Positions 27,028-43,300 of a DNA stretch of 64,000 nt are shown here, piece by piece. The notes below the pieces were generated by a model. It was given only the letters and a program-made list of their open reading frames with translations. It made no database searches and was not told the origin of the DNA. The first letter of the stretch is position 1, and every line of letters starts with the position of its first letter. The position numbers were made by a program, and so were the translations under genes. The stretch spans positions 17,944,730 through 18,008,729 of the forward strand of contig NC_135557.1 in assembly GCF_964340395.1 (NCBI RefSeq), in the 5' to 3' direction. This DNA is from Glandiceps talaboti. Lineage: Eukaryota; Hemichordata; Enteropneusta; Spengelidae.

Positions 27028-30000
27028 GATAAAAAAATATCAACTTTAAAATTTCCCAAACGAAATACAGCCATACCATCAAGATCACACACTGTGACAT
27101 TCAGAGGTGTTGGGTTGGGTTTGTTGACCCTTGACACACAGTAGTAACCAGCGTCACACTCCGCAGTGGGTGCTGTCAGGTTAGTACCCTCACAGTAGAA
27201 GCCACCAGGACAGTCTGTGCAGTCACTTTCCATCTCTAGACCAAAACGGGCTCCATAGGTACCCGCTGGGCATGCAGTCCAGTTACGCCCAGTACCCGCT
27301 ATACAGTAGTATCCTTGTTGGCATCGACGATGACCAGCTGAAGAGTTACCTAGAGTAATGGGGATGATAAATATGGATTATGAGTTATCTTAATTGTGAT
27401 ATGAAATATGAGTTGTGCTGACACCTAAATGTATATGCACATTTTATTTTATATTCTCGTTTAATTTTTAATTTTTTTTAGATAGAACCTAACACATCTG
27501 ATTCATTATCTGTCATATACACATTTGCATTTCAGTGTGTAGCATTGTTCTCCCGATGAACCCCGTTGTAAGATCTACAGTATGTTGCAAGTTAGTATTC
27601 ATTAACTCTATTTGATATAACCATGCAGAATCCGATAATTAATTGTACATTCTACACTTTAAGATAACAAGATTGAATGAATACAGTTTCTTGTGTCTAA
27701 AATGAAATGAACTAACGTGCCATCATGTAAACATCAAATGCAGACATCAAAATATTGGTGTCAGCATGTCTGTGTCTAGTAGCAATACATTTAATAAATG
27801 GCTAATTTCATTTAGAGAAGTTGCTTGCTATCTTAATGTAGAATGTACAGTTTCTAATGGTTGTATTAAACAGAAAGAGTGAACACTAACTTGCAACAGA
27901 CTGTACAAACCAAATGCTTCACACATCTGCCAATGAACTATGTTGCAAGATCTACAATCCAAACATCTTAAAACAATTGTAAGTAAGATTTACCTTCTAT
28001 AACTTCTTCAGGAACACAATAGAATCCAGCTGGACATTCCAAACACTCGGACATCTGAGTTAGGTTGGTGTAAGTACCAGGTTCGCAAGGTTTGGGCAAG
28101 GGACTACCTTGTGGACAGTGTAAACCAATACTACATGGGTATTCCTGTGGATTGGACACACTCTGACCAGGTGGACAATAGAATCCTGGATCACAATCAC
28201 CAGATGGTGCTGACAAACCTACCAATCAAACACAAGACAAACAGACAATGTTAATATCAGTAGGCTATTAGACATGGAATACTAGATCACAATCTCTGAA
28301 TGGTACGGATAAACCGACCAATCAATCCAAACAAATCTTGCCCTCACTGGTAGGCCAAATACTGCTTCTGTACATGGCCAGCACCCCAAGTGGCCAAACC
28401 ATACAATCTTTTGTTTTCTGGTAATTGGAATATGGTGTATTCACTGCAAAGGCACGGTAAAATCAGTATTCTCTACTTACCAGTTTCATTACAGTATGTT
28501 CCTTCATCACACAAATCACACTGACTTTCATTCCATCTATTCATAGTACTAACATAGGTGCCCCTTGGACATGGTGTCGGCCAGCCTGAACCCTCCGGAC
28601 AATAATGACCTGTTGGACAGGACTCATTTCGAGGGTCAAAAGATCCAGCTGTACAGAAATATCTAAAATAGACACAGAAGGAAAATGTTTCATAAAAAAT
28701 AAAGAGAAGAGACAGTTTGTAGTAGCTCTCTGATTTAAAGACTTGTTTTGTCTGGTGTACAATGTGTTCAATGTATAAGTTTTAAAACAGTGACAACTGA
28801 AATGTTTTCAAACTTCATAGTATAGATTCATAGTTTTGGGGTAGTAAAATGACTAGAGCTGGAGAACTACTAGTAACTACCATGTTGTATCTACTAGTGT
28901 GGTATAGTGTTACTGTCAAAGTTTGAATCTTAAATCAGCATTATCACATCAGTGGGATCATAAAGGTCAAACAGATTCATTCATTTAAAGGCCAGAGTTT
29001 CAATCCCAGGCTCTCACATTTGTGTTATTTCACCAGGGGATTCGTAAGGATTACATAGGATCATACTTTTGTTCTGGATCAACTTTTTTCAACATCTCCA
29101 CCAGACAACTGTCTTCTAGTCCAAACCTTAATACAAATTAACAGGGCTTTTAATGATAGAAAATACATTTCTGGGACCTACCCTTCATCACATAGTCCAC
29201 TTGTAACTGTCATATGTATATCAGCACAGTAATAACCAGCTGGACAGGGTACACAGTCTTCAACCATCTCTAACCCAGTTATGTTACCATAAGTACCTTT
29301 AGGACAGGGTTCTGGGTCAGCTGTACCTTCCGGACAGTAGTAACCTTCTGGGCATATATTGGCATCAATTCCTGAAATAAAACATTTCATAGTTCCGGTT
29401 GATATTTCTGGATATACAGTTTTGAATTGGAATTTTCTTTTTCTCCATGTGATGTTGATTTGCGTGCACAGTGAGATCAAATGTATCATTTTATATGTAC
29501 AAGCTATATGCCTGCATTTTGTTTTGTGTAATTTGCAACAGAAAAATCATTTGTAAGATGTAAAACACATTGTGCAACCTACCTGAAATCCTATAGTCTC
29601 TCTAGTTTGGTAGTAAAACATGGTCTGAAGTGGAGATATCTATAGCTAGTTACTGCTAACACTACAAACGTCTAAAGGAATGTCTTACCTTGGTCTGGGG
29701 TAGAGATATTTGCATATTGTTTACAATAATATCCGGCAGTACACAGGTCTTGTGGTGTCACCATTCCTGGTATTGGACAATAGTAACCTCCAAGACAGGG
29801 TGAACATTGACTTTCTTCTCGCAGTCCTACAAAAAAATAAGAGATAAAAAAACGAAGTGAATACTACGGAAAGTACCTCCACTGAACAATCAATGAGGAA
29901 CAAGTTTCAGTGCAGTGTTTTTCAGCAAATATACATAGTGTATATTATGTGACATCATTATGTGGCTCGCAAGAATACACAAAGTTTATTAAAATTTGTT

Positions 30001-31338
30001 TATTCCCTGCAGTTGTGTTCCCCTTAAAGTTAAAGATTGCTACCAAGTTCTAAACCACTGAACAATGCATGAAGATTAAGTTTCAACTTAGGTATTTCTC
30101 AGCAATCCCAAATAATGTATGTGACGCAAAATCAGTGAATGATTTTCCAGAATTGCAAGGTTTTAAAAAAATCAAATGCCCGTTTTGCTCAATCTATAGT
30201 TATTTGTGTACCCCTAGTTGAGAGAAGATTAACTTTTACACCACTACTTGGCCCCTTAACTTACTACCATTTTGTTCACCTACCAGTGAGATTGTTGAAT
30301 GTTCCAATGGGACATGGGAATTCAACTGCGTATCTAGTACCATCTGGACAGTAATAACCCATTGGACAGACAGTAGTGTCGTTATTCAGTACCACAATAT
30401 CCATGGTGTTATCACAGAAATATCCTGAAGGACAAATCTTGCATGAACTCTGAGCTTCTTCATCCTGATAGGTTCCATTCTCACAACGGATTGGGTCGTC
30501 AGATCCTAGAGGACAATAATGACCAATAGGACATCTGTGGAGGTAGAAAGACAAACATTGCATTTATGTTTTTAGGCAAGACATGTAGTTTCTGAAGATC
30601 ATTAGATCCATGGAGTCATAATGGTTGAATTGTTAGAGTGGTCAGCTTGGTTGCAGGTTTTCGATTCACACCACTATTTCTTTCTGAATAGCTAAAGTCC
30701 TTGGGCAAGATCTGAACTATGATTATCTTGAATGCCATTGTGACATTTTCAAATAATGCTAAAGAAAAATCTTCAGCACAGGCACAGCCACAGGCACAGC
30801 TAGGCACAGGCACAGGCACAGGCACACACATGCACTTCCAACCCACCTCCCTCCCTCCCTATATTAAAACAAGTTTAAATAACTCTACCTGTAATCAGGG
30901 GGTGCTGTTTGATTCTGACCAGGTGGACAGTAGTATCCTGGGTTACAAGGACCAATAGGAAGCTCTCTTCCCACACCTGGACAGTAGTCACCCTCTATAC
31001 AATCAATACAATCAATTTCTTCATCATTCTGTATACTATCAAGGTAGGTTCCTGTAGGACATGGCTGTTTGTCTGGAGTGCCCTCGGGACAGAAGTGACC
31101 CACTGGACACACAGCACCGGTGGTATTGTCAGTTGGTGTAGGATCAGATGCCCCAAGTAAACAGTAGTAACCTATAGGAAGAGAAAAACATGGATACTGG
31201 TGAATAGAGAGCTAGCTAGCTATCTAAAAACGCAGAAGGATGGACAGATGGATGGACAGATACAAACAAACAGACAGGCTGAGAGACGAACAGACTGCTG
31301 ACCATCAGACAGACAGACCGATACCAACAAACAGACAC

Positions 31339-31379
<41 letters not shown>

Positions 31380-33563
31380 TCATACTAATTTCTATGTATT
31401 AAACTTATGAACTAGTGTCCTGGTCCTGATTAGAACATTACACTTCTATGCCATTATGAATTAATTTACTACAGGAGAACATTGTATTTGATTTCATTTT
31501 CTTTGCTTTTCTTTCAATTTCGTTTTTCTTTCATTTCCTTTTATGGGCATCATAACAAACCACATAACTCACCTGCAGTACAGTTACCAGTTGGTGTATC
31601 AAGTCCTGCAGTTTGACAGTATTTACCAGGATCACATAATACTGGACTGCATGAACCCTGAGGGCAGTATTCACCAGGTTGGCATTCACCACCATAGTCA
31701 GTACTTTGAGCTGTGCTGGCATTTCCACTACAGAACCATCCTGTAAGGAAGTGAAAGTTATAGTTTTTAGGATATCAGTAAAGTTGACTAATTACATTTC
31801 TTAGGTGATATGTTATATCTTGTATACTAGTAATTCGTAACAATTCGTTACATCAGATAAGTATATTTTCTAACGGCAAAAATATCTAAGATTAGAGTAT
31901 AGCATGATGTAGTCTTCAGGTGATTGCTTCCAGTTTTTGTTGTAAAACTGAGGTTTGTTTGGGTACTGTACATACCTGGGTCACATTGTGCGGTTGGCCA
32001 GTCAAGTCCATCTAATTCACAATAGAATCCACAAGGACATGGTAAACAGTCATCAACATCCCTCGCCATGGTAACGTTATAGTAAGAACCAGCTGGGCAT
32101 GGGTTTTCAAACTCAGCTCCCGTACCTTCTGGACAGAAGTAGCCTGGTGGACACGGTTTGTCTTCAAAGATGACAGAACCTGAAAGATGTAATAGAGGTG
32201 ATATTGAATCAAACTGGATACTTGAAGATTCTTGGTGAAATGATGAATTCTCTTTGTTTATAAATTACACAGGGTGAGCAAAGGTTATTTCCATAACTCA
32301 TCTTTTCAACCTTTTTTGTAAATGGTTAAACCTCAAAATGAAATTTGTAAAACTGTAATATGATGTCGACTGTACTTTGGTCTGCTGGTTAAAGAATGAT
32401 TATGTTGAGAGGCACCACATACTGTGCTGATGATTAAAGCAACTGAAACAATATACTACACTTTGAATGAATGCTATAAATGATTGCAATATGTAGTCAT
32501 ATTGCTTTACCTGCATGTTCCAGGTTGTATAAAAGGTTAAAAAAACTTACCTTCTGGACAGTAATATCCATCAGGACATGCGTAACACACAGCTAATCCA
32601 CTTGAGTTGGCAAAGGTACCAGCACCACACAACTCAGGCTGAATAGTTCCTAGTGGACAATAATGTCCCTCTGGACAGATGCCTCCCTTACCCGTCTGAC
32701 CAAATGGTAGCACACAGGTACCATTGACAAGGGTGATGTTACTGTCTGCATTGGGGGTGGCTCTATCAACACCAAACTCACAGTAGTAGCCTGTATTCAA
32801 CAACACACAATCAATTAGTAATACATGTTGTCATCTCATGTTGTGTAATATTAGTGTTTTTCGCTAAGGGTTGGGAAATCCAACAGGAAGGGGAAATCTG
32901 GTGAATTTTCAATATCTTAATAACGTAGAAGGGATAACAGGGAAATTACTTTGAGAACATGCTCAAATCACATTGTTCAACTTCTAGTCATTTGCATACG
33001 GTATACAAACACTTGGATAACACAAATCAGTCATCAAATACTTTTCTAGGAAAATTGAGGTAATTTACATATTGATAAAACACACCTGGATCACACTTAT
33101 CAGTGACAGCAATGGCAGCCAAATGATCACAGTAGTAGCCGCCATCACATGCCTTACACTCGGACTCCTCAGCTAAACCAGTTTCATTATTGTAGGTACC
33201 ACGTGGACAGGGTTGCCAGTCCAAACCAGTGCCTGCTGGACAGTAGTAACCTTCTGGGCAGGGTGTCACCAAACTACCATTGATACAGAACCTATAGTAC
33301 AACAATTCATATGTATTGTGTTATGTGGCAGTATTATTCTCTGCATACATAAACCAGTTTTCTCTCACTCTAAAGGCATTAGATGAAGACTTTGAGACTC
33401 TGATTGATTACAAAATTACTGACTGGGAAATAGAAATAAAAGTTTCACGTGTCTTGATATGTGATATCACAAGTGGATATTTTTTCGTAAGCACTACTTG
33501 GCAGATAAATAGCTTGTCACACAACTGTGTAGAGATTATTGCTATAAAGACAGACAGACAGAA

Positions 33564-33602
<39 letters not shown>

Positions 33603-34511
33603 GACAGACAGGCAGGCAGACACAGACAGACAGACAGTATCACTTACCATCCCTCTATGCAAACATAACACTCTGATGCATGGGTATGGTTCATAAACGT
33701 TCCATATGGACATGGCAAGGGTTCTGATGAATTCAATGGGCAATAGTTTCCAACAATACACTCATAGGCATCAGGTCTGGATGAATTCTGACCAGGTGGA
33801 CAGTAATAACCAGGTTCACATGGACCAGTTGGGCTGTCCAAACCTACAAAAATATCAAAATGACATCACAGGTTGGAAAATATCACTAGAAATTGCTGAT
33901 TCTCTTGTCTTCTGTTATAGTCTATTCTCATCCAATTCTCAACTAATATCAATCGATTTACAAAGGTTATAACACGCAAGCAGGTCAGAGTTTTTTAGCA
34001 TTGAGCTTTCGATCTGTCAAGCATTAGGACTTTTTTTACTTCCCCAAAAATATGTACACTGCAATACATCTCTTTCACTTCCATTTGCAATGGACACAAC
34101 TTGAATTCAAATTGAAAGTTGTTGGGAAGAGAGCAGTTCTGAGTAAATGGGGTGACAAAACCTACCTGCTAAATCACAATACATGCCCTCAGTACAATCT
34201 GTACACTGGTCTGTACTATTCAATCCTAGGTAAGGGTTAAATGTGCCTTCTGGGCAGGGTGTTGGTACATCTGACTGGATTGGACAGTAGTCTCCACTGG
34301 TACAAATGATTTTAGTTCTTGAATCAGAACCTACTGGACAGTAGTAGCCAGGACTACATGGTCCTGTATCAAGTAAAGAAAAAAACAATTCATTAATTGT
34401 TAATAATGTCACATATATGAACTAGGCAATAGGCAGCATTCTACTTCAAGTATAAGTTGTCCATGCAAGCATGCATGCATGTGCACATACACACACACAC
34501 ACGCATGCACG

Positions 34512-34571
<60 letters not shown>

Positions 34572-37327
34572 TGCATGCATACATATACACACAGGTGCAG
34601 CCTGAGTCATACAATGTTAATTTGTTTACCTTCTTCAGCAGTCAATCCATAACTTTCACAGTAATGACCAGCTAAACATGGTGTACAACTACTAGAGTTG
34701 TGAAGTCCTTCTGTAGCACCAAAGGTTCCAGGTGGACAGTCAAATGGTTCAGCTGTACCTTCTGGACAGTATGAACCTGTAAAGATATTAATAATTTCAG
34801 TAAGTGTAATATTGCAACCTGCATATTATCAAGTGATATACTTATACATTTATACACTGAGAAATGTGAAACTTCATCATGAAAATGTTTAGGAATAATA
34901 ATGATAGAAACTCTGTTAATCCGAATCATTTTTGGAAATCAACATACAGTCACCGCTAGTGTAGTGCCTGAGTGCCCTAGTGTTAAAGCAGGTAAAGCAT
35001 ACATACATACATACACACATACATACATGCATGTGCACGCACGTATGCACGCACACCTACTGTTGGGATAAATAAATTGTCATTTTGATATTGATTCCAC
35101 ATTTGGGAAATCATGCATTAATGGTATAACCGCTGTAGAGTCTGTGATGTTAAACTGTCTTACCTTGAGGACATATATCTGCATCATAGCCTAAATTTGG
35201 TGTTGATATGTTAGCATACTGTCTACAGTAGAATCCAGCAGCACAAAGTCCAGTAGGGTATGTTAAGCCAACCTGCTCACAGTATGAACCACCTAGGTGA
35301 TTGAAAAGTAATACATAGGAATGCTTAGGACAATGATAAAAGGTACACTTCAACAGACATGATAAGTACATATGTAGCAGGGGTGAACAAATCCACTGGG
35401 ACTAGCGATTTTTTGGGGCGGACCTGCACAAATTTTACCTTGTACCATTAATTCTTTCAGCAGGACCACTGGATTTTTTAAGGCACTGGTCCGGGGACCA
35501 CCAGTTCACAAAATGATTTGTTCACCCCTGTGTAGTAATCATTTAAACCAATCAAAGTGAATCTTATATAAAGTCTTGTTCCTAATTATAATTATGAATA
35601 TACATAAACATGTAAATAAATTATATTTCCTATGAATAGGAATCGGGTAATGACAGGATAGTAATTCAGGGAAAAGATTTGGTTACATTCATTCAACTAG
35701 TAAGATTCCCTTCAACTGCATTATCCACCTAGCTTTCAGCAGTAAAGGTGCCATTTATCGAGCAAGTTACAACAAAATCAACTTGCCAAATCATCAGCTT
35801 TGATCATAAAATGTGCAATGTAACATAAAGTCTTCGGGTCAACACTCCCTGTTGGCACTGTAAAACTAAATTTCAGTCCAGAAATATGAGAAAATCAAAC
35901 TTACCAGAGCAAGGTGTACAATCAACCACCTGGTCATAGCCAGTGTCGTTACCAAAGGTACCTCTAGGACATGGATACTGGTCAGATCTCTCTGTAGCAG
36001 GTGGACAGTAGAAACCAGCTGGACACTTGATGGTGTCATTAATAACCACAACACCTAGTGAGTTATCGCAATAATAACCAGCAAGACAAGTCTTACATGT
36101 CCACTGACCAGCTGTGTCTTGGTACGTACCACTGGGACATAGGATTGGCTCAAAGGCTTGCTCTGGACAGTAGTAGCCAACTGGACACTCCAGAGGGTCA
36201 GGGACTATCTGACCTCTTGGGCAATAGTAACCTCGTGTGCAGTTACCTGTAGAATGGACAAAAGTTTGATTATTGTGCGATAAAGTGTTTTTGAAATTTG
36301 TTAATATAATGTGCACATACATTCATTTTAAATCATTTTTTCAAATTTAAAAAAAAATTAAAACTTGAAATCTTCAATGTTTCTATAAATGTGTTAGGAA
36401 GCCATTTTACAATCAATCTTTATGATACACATTACACTCACAGAGAGTGTGGCATGGAACAATTCTGAAAAATACATAAATTGGACAAAAATTAACGTCA
36501 CCTGGTGTAAAATATATTCATGTGTATTCTACAAAACAGTGTTCAATTTGACCAGTATGGAAAGTTACATGAGGGTTAGAAAATTTTAGTATTCTTCAAT
36601 AATATGGCAAGCTTATTAGAATTGTGTGTATATACAACAAAGCAAATATGAATGTAGCCACAGGAGGCAATATAACATGAAATAACGACTGGCTAATGAA
36701 TGGTTCATTGCTGCTCAGTAGTGGGATTAAAAAAAAAAGATAAAAGTGGTCATGTATGTGAAAGAAAATTTACTGCGTTTTTTTAACAAATTGGTTTATT
36801 TTCATTTACATTTAAAAGGTTCCAGGCCACAAAATATTAGATTTGTGAAATACAATTTTTTTATGCATAATCTTACCTGATGTGTCTGTCATGTTGTAAT
36901 CTCCACAGTATTCTCCAAGACTGCATTCAATACAATCAGTGACATTCTCATTACGTTTACTAGGACTGTATGTACCCGGCTGACAGGCTAGGGGATAAGG
37001 TGACCCTAGAGGGCAGTAGAACCCAGCTGGGCATTCATCACCCATCACTCCATCCAGGGGTGTCGGGGTGTCTGATTTCAGTGTACAGTAGTAACCAGCG
37101 GCACAGGAATCAGTTGGTGAAGCTAATCCCTCCGTCTGACAGTACTCACCACCCGTACATGGAATGGGAGCACCAGAACCTGTATTGTGGAAGGATGCAG
37201 AGATTTGATGACATCATGAGTACATGTATAATGTAATGTTGCTGTGCAATTGTACTCGTACATAGAGTTCCTTGAAGTATATTACCCTTTGTGCTATTGC
37301 TAACAAATGTATGTATGTATGTATGTA

Positions 37328-37373
<46 letters not shown>

Positions 37374-40300
37374 TGTCTGTCTGTCTGTATGTATGTATGT
37401 ATGTATGTATGTATGTATGTATGTATGTATGTATGTATGTATGTATCTGTACTGTACATAAATGCATAATCTATTGATTAATATATCTATCTGTCTATTT
37501 ATATTATAAGTCTATATGTCTGTCTATTTGTCAATCTCTCTACGTACATTATATACTTGTGATGATAACATACATGTAGACTAAATTCCATTCTCTCATT
37601 AAATTAATCTTCAAATCTAATCTCAGTCAATTTTCTTATAAAATTCTACTCACCAAGAGGACAGTAGTATCCAGGTTGGCATATACCACCATGCGTGGTT
37701 GTATTGGGACTGTCTGAACCACCAGAGCAGTACCAGCCCTCTATACATTCAGCAGTGTAGTTACTATTACCATAGCCTTCACAGTACTTGCCAAGTGGAC
37801 AGTCCTGGCAATCATCTAAAGATCTACCATATAACAGTCCATTAAAGGTACCTGGTGGACAGGGGTACTCTGTGGAATACCTTGTACCATTTGGACAGTA
37901 ATAACCTGTTGGCAAGGAAACCATTTTAAATTATTAAAAAACATGTTATACAATGATGTGAATATTCCATATTACAAACTACGATTAAGAATAAGATTAT
38001 CCTTGGATTTTGTTAAGCATTGTATAAAGTAAGTAAAATTTAAATGTTAAGTTCCCATGATATTTCTGAGGTTCTCAAACCAAATTTATGGTACATGTAC
38101 AATGTATGTACAGGATTTTACTAGATTTTAGACCCAAGTACCCCTGAATAGTCATTGGGTCCTGAATGCCATAAGAGCACCCTCTCTGGTCAATGTCAGA
38201 AATGTACAAAGTTCAAAGGTGAGGAATAAAAGGTACATGTTTCAGATGCTAAACATGGCTGCCATGTAATAACTTCCTAGGACTCTCTACTATTCTTGAA
38301 CGCCAATATCAAAGTAGACAATTTTATTTTAGTATTTCAAAGAAGTGAAAATGGCAATAATTCTGGTTAATTACCTGTTGGGCATGGGAAACTAGCAAAC
38401 TCTGTTGCATTGGCTTGGCAGTAATAACCCTGGGGACACACTTCACAGAGAGATCTACCAACGATGTCACTGTAAGTACCATCTTCACAAGGAGTGGGAA
38501 CAACTGTACCAACTGGACAGTAGTGACCTAGAGGGCATATACCACCAACACCTAATAATAAAAGAAGAGAGAGTTACAACTGCCACAATGGTGGACATCA
38601 TAGTTGTGACAAGTGACAACAGACACACAGTAAAACTATTATTGCTGTATTTGGCATATTATATACTTACCATTTCATTCAGATATCATTTAAGAAAACA
38701 CCAAGATTGAATGAATATGATTTTTTTGACAATTTGTCTAAATAAAATGAACCATGCTGACACCAAATTCACACCTCAAAACATTGGTACCTTACTTTCT
38801 ACGTCTAGTTGCAATATGATAAATGTTTTATTTTGTGGACAAAATGTAGCAATAAATTGTGATCTTCCTATCTTTAAGTGTAGACTGTTTATTTGTTTAT
38901 GTGTTGTTGTATCAAACAGAGCAAGTGAACACTGAAATTAAACTGGCAGTAATTTGATATATGACATAAATGGGTGATAACAGTGATTTGGTGATGTGGA
39001 TATAATAATCATCCTGTAGTCAAGATAATGGAAAATATGGAAATCAAAAATGTATACAGGAAACACAAACAGAATGTCATAGGGTGACTTACCTCTGAAG
39101 AAGCTTTGTTCTGGACAGCTACATGATGCATCTATGACAGTAGCATTGTTAGCACTTGGATCCTGTCTATCTACCCCAGATGTACAGTAATAACCTAGAA
39201 TACAAACACACAGTCAATATTTTATCAACTATTCACACTTTCTCACAGTCTTGTTTTATCATAGAAACATATGAAAGCTACCATTCATTGCAATCAGTCT
39301 GCTGTTTGTTAGCAGAAATCAGTTTACTACTTAGCAAGGCCACATACTTTGCTTACAATTAAAACAATTGAAAGAGTACACTTGATATAATAAATGCTAC
39401 AAGTGTTACAAATATAGAAAGTACTTTACTCCAGTGTTAAGGGTTGTAAATTACAGAAATATACTCATACATTCTTACATGCAATGTACATAGAGAAAGT
39501 GAAGTGAACAATATGAGAGTATTCTCTCTTTACCAAAGATGATCATTTAGTCAAATGTGTGCATGCCATAGATCTCATATTTTCCTAACTAGTAATTGTA
39601 TGAATTCTCAGATGCCATGCAACTGAACTATGCACATTATTAAGTCTGTTGCCTCTGGTACAATATGGATATACTAACAGCTATTTATCCCACCATTTTT
39701 CTTTCCTCCAACAATGTCAATACTTTTGCTGTATTTCCCCATTTCTAAAACCAGAACACTAAAATGCAAAATGTAGATATCTTACAACTAAGGTTCAAAG
39801 GTGAAACACTCTAATTTCCATACCTGCTGAGCAATTGGCTGTTGGCTCAGTTAGATGTACAGAATCACAGTACATGCCACCATCGCAAGCTTTACACTGA
39901 CTTTGTTCACTTAGTCCTTCTACATCACTGAATGTACCAGCTGGACAGGATTGCCAGTCTAAACCAGTACCTGGAGATGCAACAATACATAATACAGTAA
40001 CCAATCACATACATTTCTATGAAATATGTCATTACAACAAAAATCATGAAACCTGATATAAAACAGCCTGGCTAGGTAAAAATCTTACAAACAGTGATAT
40101 TTGTAAAGCAAGATGATATAGTATGGCAATGCTAATAAGATTCTTTTGAGCCACATGATAAAATATACCACTGTTCCTAAGATATTTCTTAAGATAGACA
40201 ATAAAATGTAGCAGTTAGAAAGCTTTTTGTTGACCCAGAGGATAAAACATAGCAGTGTTGGCAAGATTTTTGTCGAGCCAGATGATAAAAGTGACTGAGT

Positions 40301-43300
40301 TGGATATTTCAGTTTATCATGAAAGTGTTCAGAAGAAATTCAAGAGCTTGCACCCCCTGTTTACAGAGAACACTGAGTACTCTTCATGTAATGTTGACAC
40401 TTACCTGTTGGACAAAAGTATCCCATAGGACATACTTGGTATGCTAATGAGGCATTGTGAACCTCCACTGGCAAGCAGTAATATCCCTCAGAACAGATCT
40501 CACAAGTTGCTGCTCCAGTGTAATTGGTGAAGTAGCCAGGTGAACAGGACTAAAATGCAAATAAAAGGATATCAAGTGCATGAAATTGATAAAGAGAACT
40601 CATCAAATCAAAACTTCTTGAGTGAAACAAAATAGTTAGTCAGCAAAGTGCTATACTTGCAAATTAAAATTCCATTCAAACAAGTCTTCATCAATTACAT
40701 AGACCCCAACATAATTTACACAACACATACTTCGATTTTGGTAATTATCAAATTTTAATCTTTTATAAATGCTTTGTAATGGAGATAGCCATTGTGAATC
40801 ACCAATCATAAATATATCGGCATTTTGGTTGACGTTAAATAGACAAATAAATTGTATCACATGTAGACATAATTTGTTAGCAAACTTCCTAATGTTACAA
40901 ATTTCCACTTTAGTTTCCATTCTAACGATTCCCCAAAGTTTCCACTTGAAAGTTTTCCCTGTGAGGCATACACATGACATGTAACACCATGATCTTTGAA
41001 ATTTAACCTTTGACACCTTACCTCATATATTTCTGATCCATTTGGACACACCATACCAACCGGACATATAAACTCAGCTGGGTTTGGTACACTGTTATTA
41101 CCAGGGCAATAGTATCCACCCCAACATGTCTCAGTAACGACTGTCATGCCAGTTGTAGGACAATAAAATCCACCTGAAATATGAAAAAAATAATTACTAG
41201 TTAGAATATCACAGTTATTATATCATCATTTTTAATGTTGTATACTAATATTGTATTTATCTTTGGCAAGTGAAAAAAATATAATTTTATATGGCTAATT
41301 TGATTTTGTACACAAAGTATCTCTTCAAAGTAGAAATCTTGTTCAGAAACTCACCTGGACATCCTGTGCATTCCTGTTCAGCAGTCAAACCTGGTGTATT
41401 AGACCAGAATCCAGCTGGACAGTCGATTGGTAGATCAGTGCCTTCAGGACAATAATGTCCAGGTGTACACTGTCTAAACTGTGCTATGTCAGCTCCTGAG
41501 TCACAATAATAGCCTAATATGGAATATAACAACAGTGGTTAGTGCTTCAATGCCAAACGTAACCACAGACAATAAATGAAGGCAATTACATACACATGCT
41601 CTATTTTCAAATATTTCATTTTTTCTATTTCATGTAACATGCTAAAGTTAATTTCAACTGTCCCCAGGGATAAATTCCACTGAAAATCAAAGTTTTTAAA
41701 ACCTTTCCAAACTTTGCCATATGAGAAACTTGTTCCAGGTCATTTTAAAATACAACATAATATAATCGTTTGGATTCATCATAATGTTTTAAAGTAAATT
41801 AACAATCTTTTATTTGCCTATAGCTATAACACTGTAATCAGCAGCCATATTGGATTCTAAAATGGAAATTTGCATATCATTTGGACCTCTATTTGACCTT
41901 TGACATGTTTTTTCTTCAGAGATTGGGTTTGAGTTTTCTTGAGCAGAGTATATCCAATTATTTATAAGTAATGAATTTCCAATGTCAAGGTCAAGGATGT
42001 GTATGTTCAAAAACTCTCTCAACCTACCTGCATCACAGAGTGTATCGGTGAAGTTCATACCATAATGTCCACAGTAATAACCTGGTGTACAATTCCTACA
42101 TTCACTTTCAGCCGTCAGCCTCATGTCAGGATTGAATGTTCCTGGTGGACATGGTTGTGGTGTGGCCGTACCTTCTGGACAGTAGTAACCAACTGGACAT
42201 TCATTGTTGTCTGACCCATAGTCAGGGGTTGACGAATTAGAACCAGTCGTACAGAAGTAACCTGACAGACAGACAGGCACAAAATCGTGTAAATAAAAAT
42301 TGGATATTATGTGGTAAAACGTAAATCATATTTCCGGAAAACTTTTTTTACATTACAAATATTGCTCTCTGTCAAATGAGCAGGCATGGTGAAATTTGGA
42401 AACCTTGTGAAATGTGTTTTATCATTACATAGCTGACAGGCTCTTGTGGTCTTTGGTAGTGTAATTTGTCTGTATTGTTAGCATTACCTGGTTGACAGGG
42501 CCCTGTGGACTTGGATATGTAATTTCTGCTTTGTTTCTCATTATGTAGTTGACAAGATACTGTGGGCTTCGATAAGTAATTGATAGTCATATTTCTACAA
42601 TTTTACAGTTTACAGGGTCCTGTTGGCTGGGATAAGTATTTTCTATTCATTTTTATCATTACCTGGTTGACAGGGTCCTGTGGGTTCTGATAATCCTTCT
42701 GTTTCACAGTACATACCACCACTACAAGGTTGACAATCATCTAACTCAGTACGGTGAGTCAGGTTGTTAAATGTACCACGTAGACACGGGAATTCATTAC
42801 CTCTCTTGGTCTTGGCTGGACAGTAATATCCTGCAAATCATGACACCAAATTATTTCACTCTAATTGCACAACAGAGGAACCACTATCACATACTTGTGT
42901 AATCTACCGCATTGAAGAACAATAGATTTAGTTTGTGTCTATCTCAGTAAACCAAAGGCTGGATTACCAGAGTTGTAACATAGACGCAAATCAAAACTAT
43001 TATTGAAACATGTTGACATGTGCTAGCTCTTGATGTTGGTGTAATGACACTCACACTAGGGTAGAATTTATTTTATTTTCTTTATACTTCCATAATCTGC
43101 AAGTGTACCGGTACAAGTTTAGGGACTTACAGTTTTACACCATCTTGATTACAGGGTTATTATATCATCATATCTATAGATCCAGGAGTGAACACCAAGG
43201 CAACACTCACATACTTGTTAACTTGCAATTATCATAGTTTGTGTCTAGCTTAGTTTGACGCTAGCACATTTTCCATAGTAGTATCTTACCTGTTGGACAC

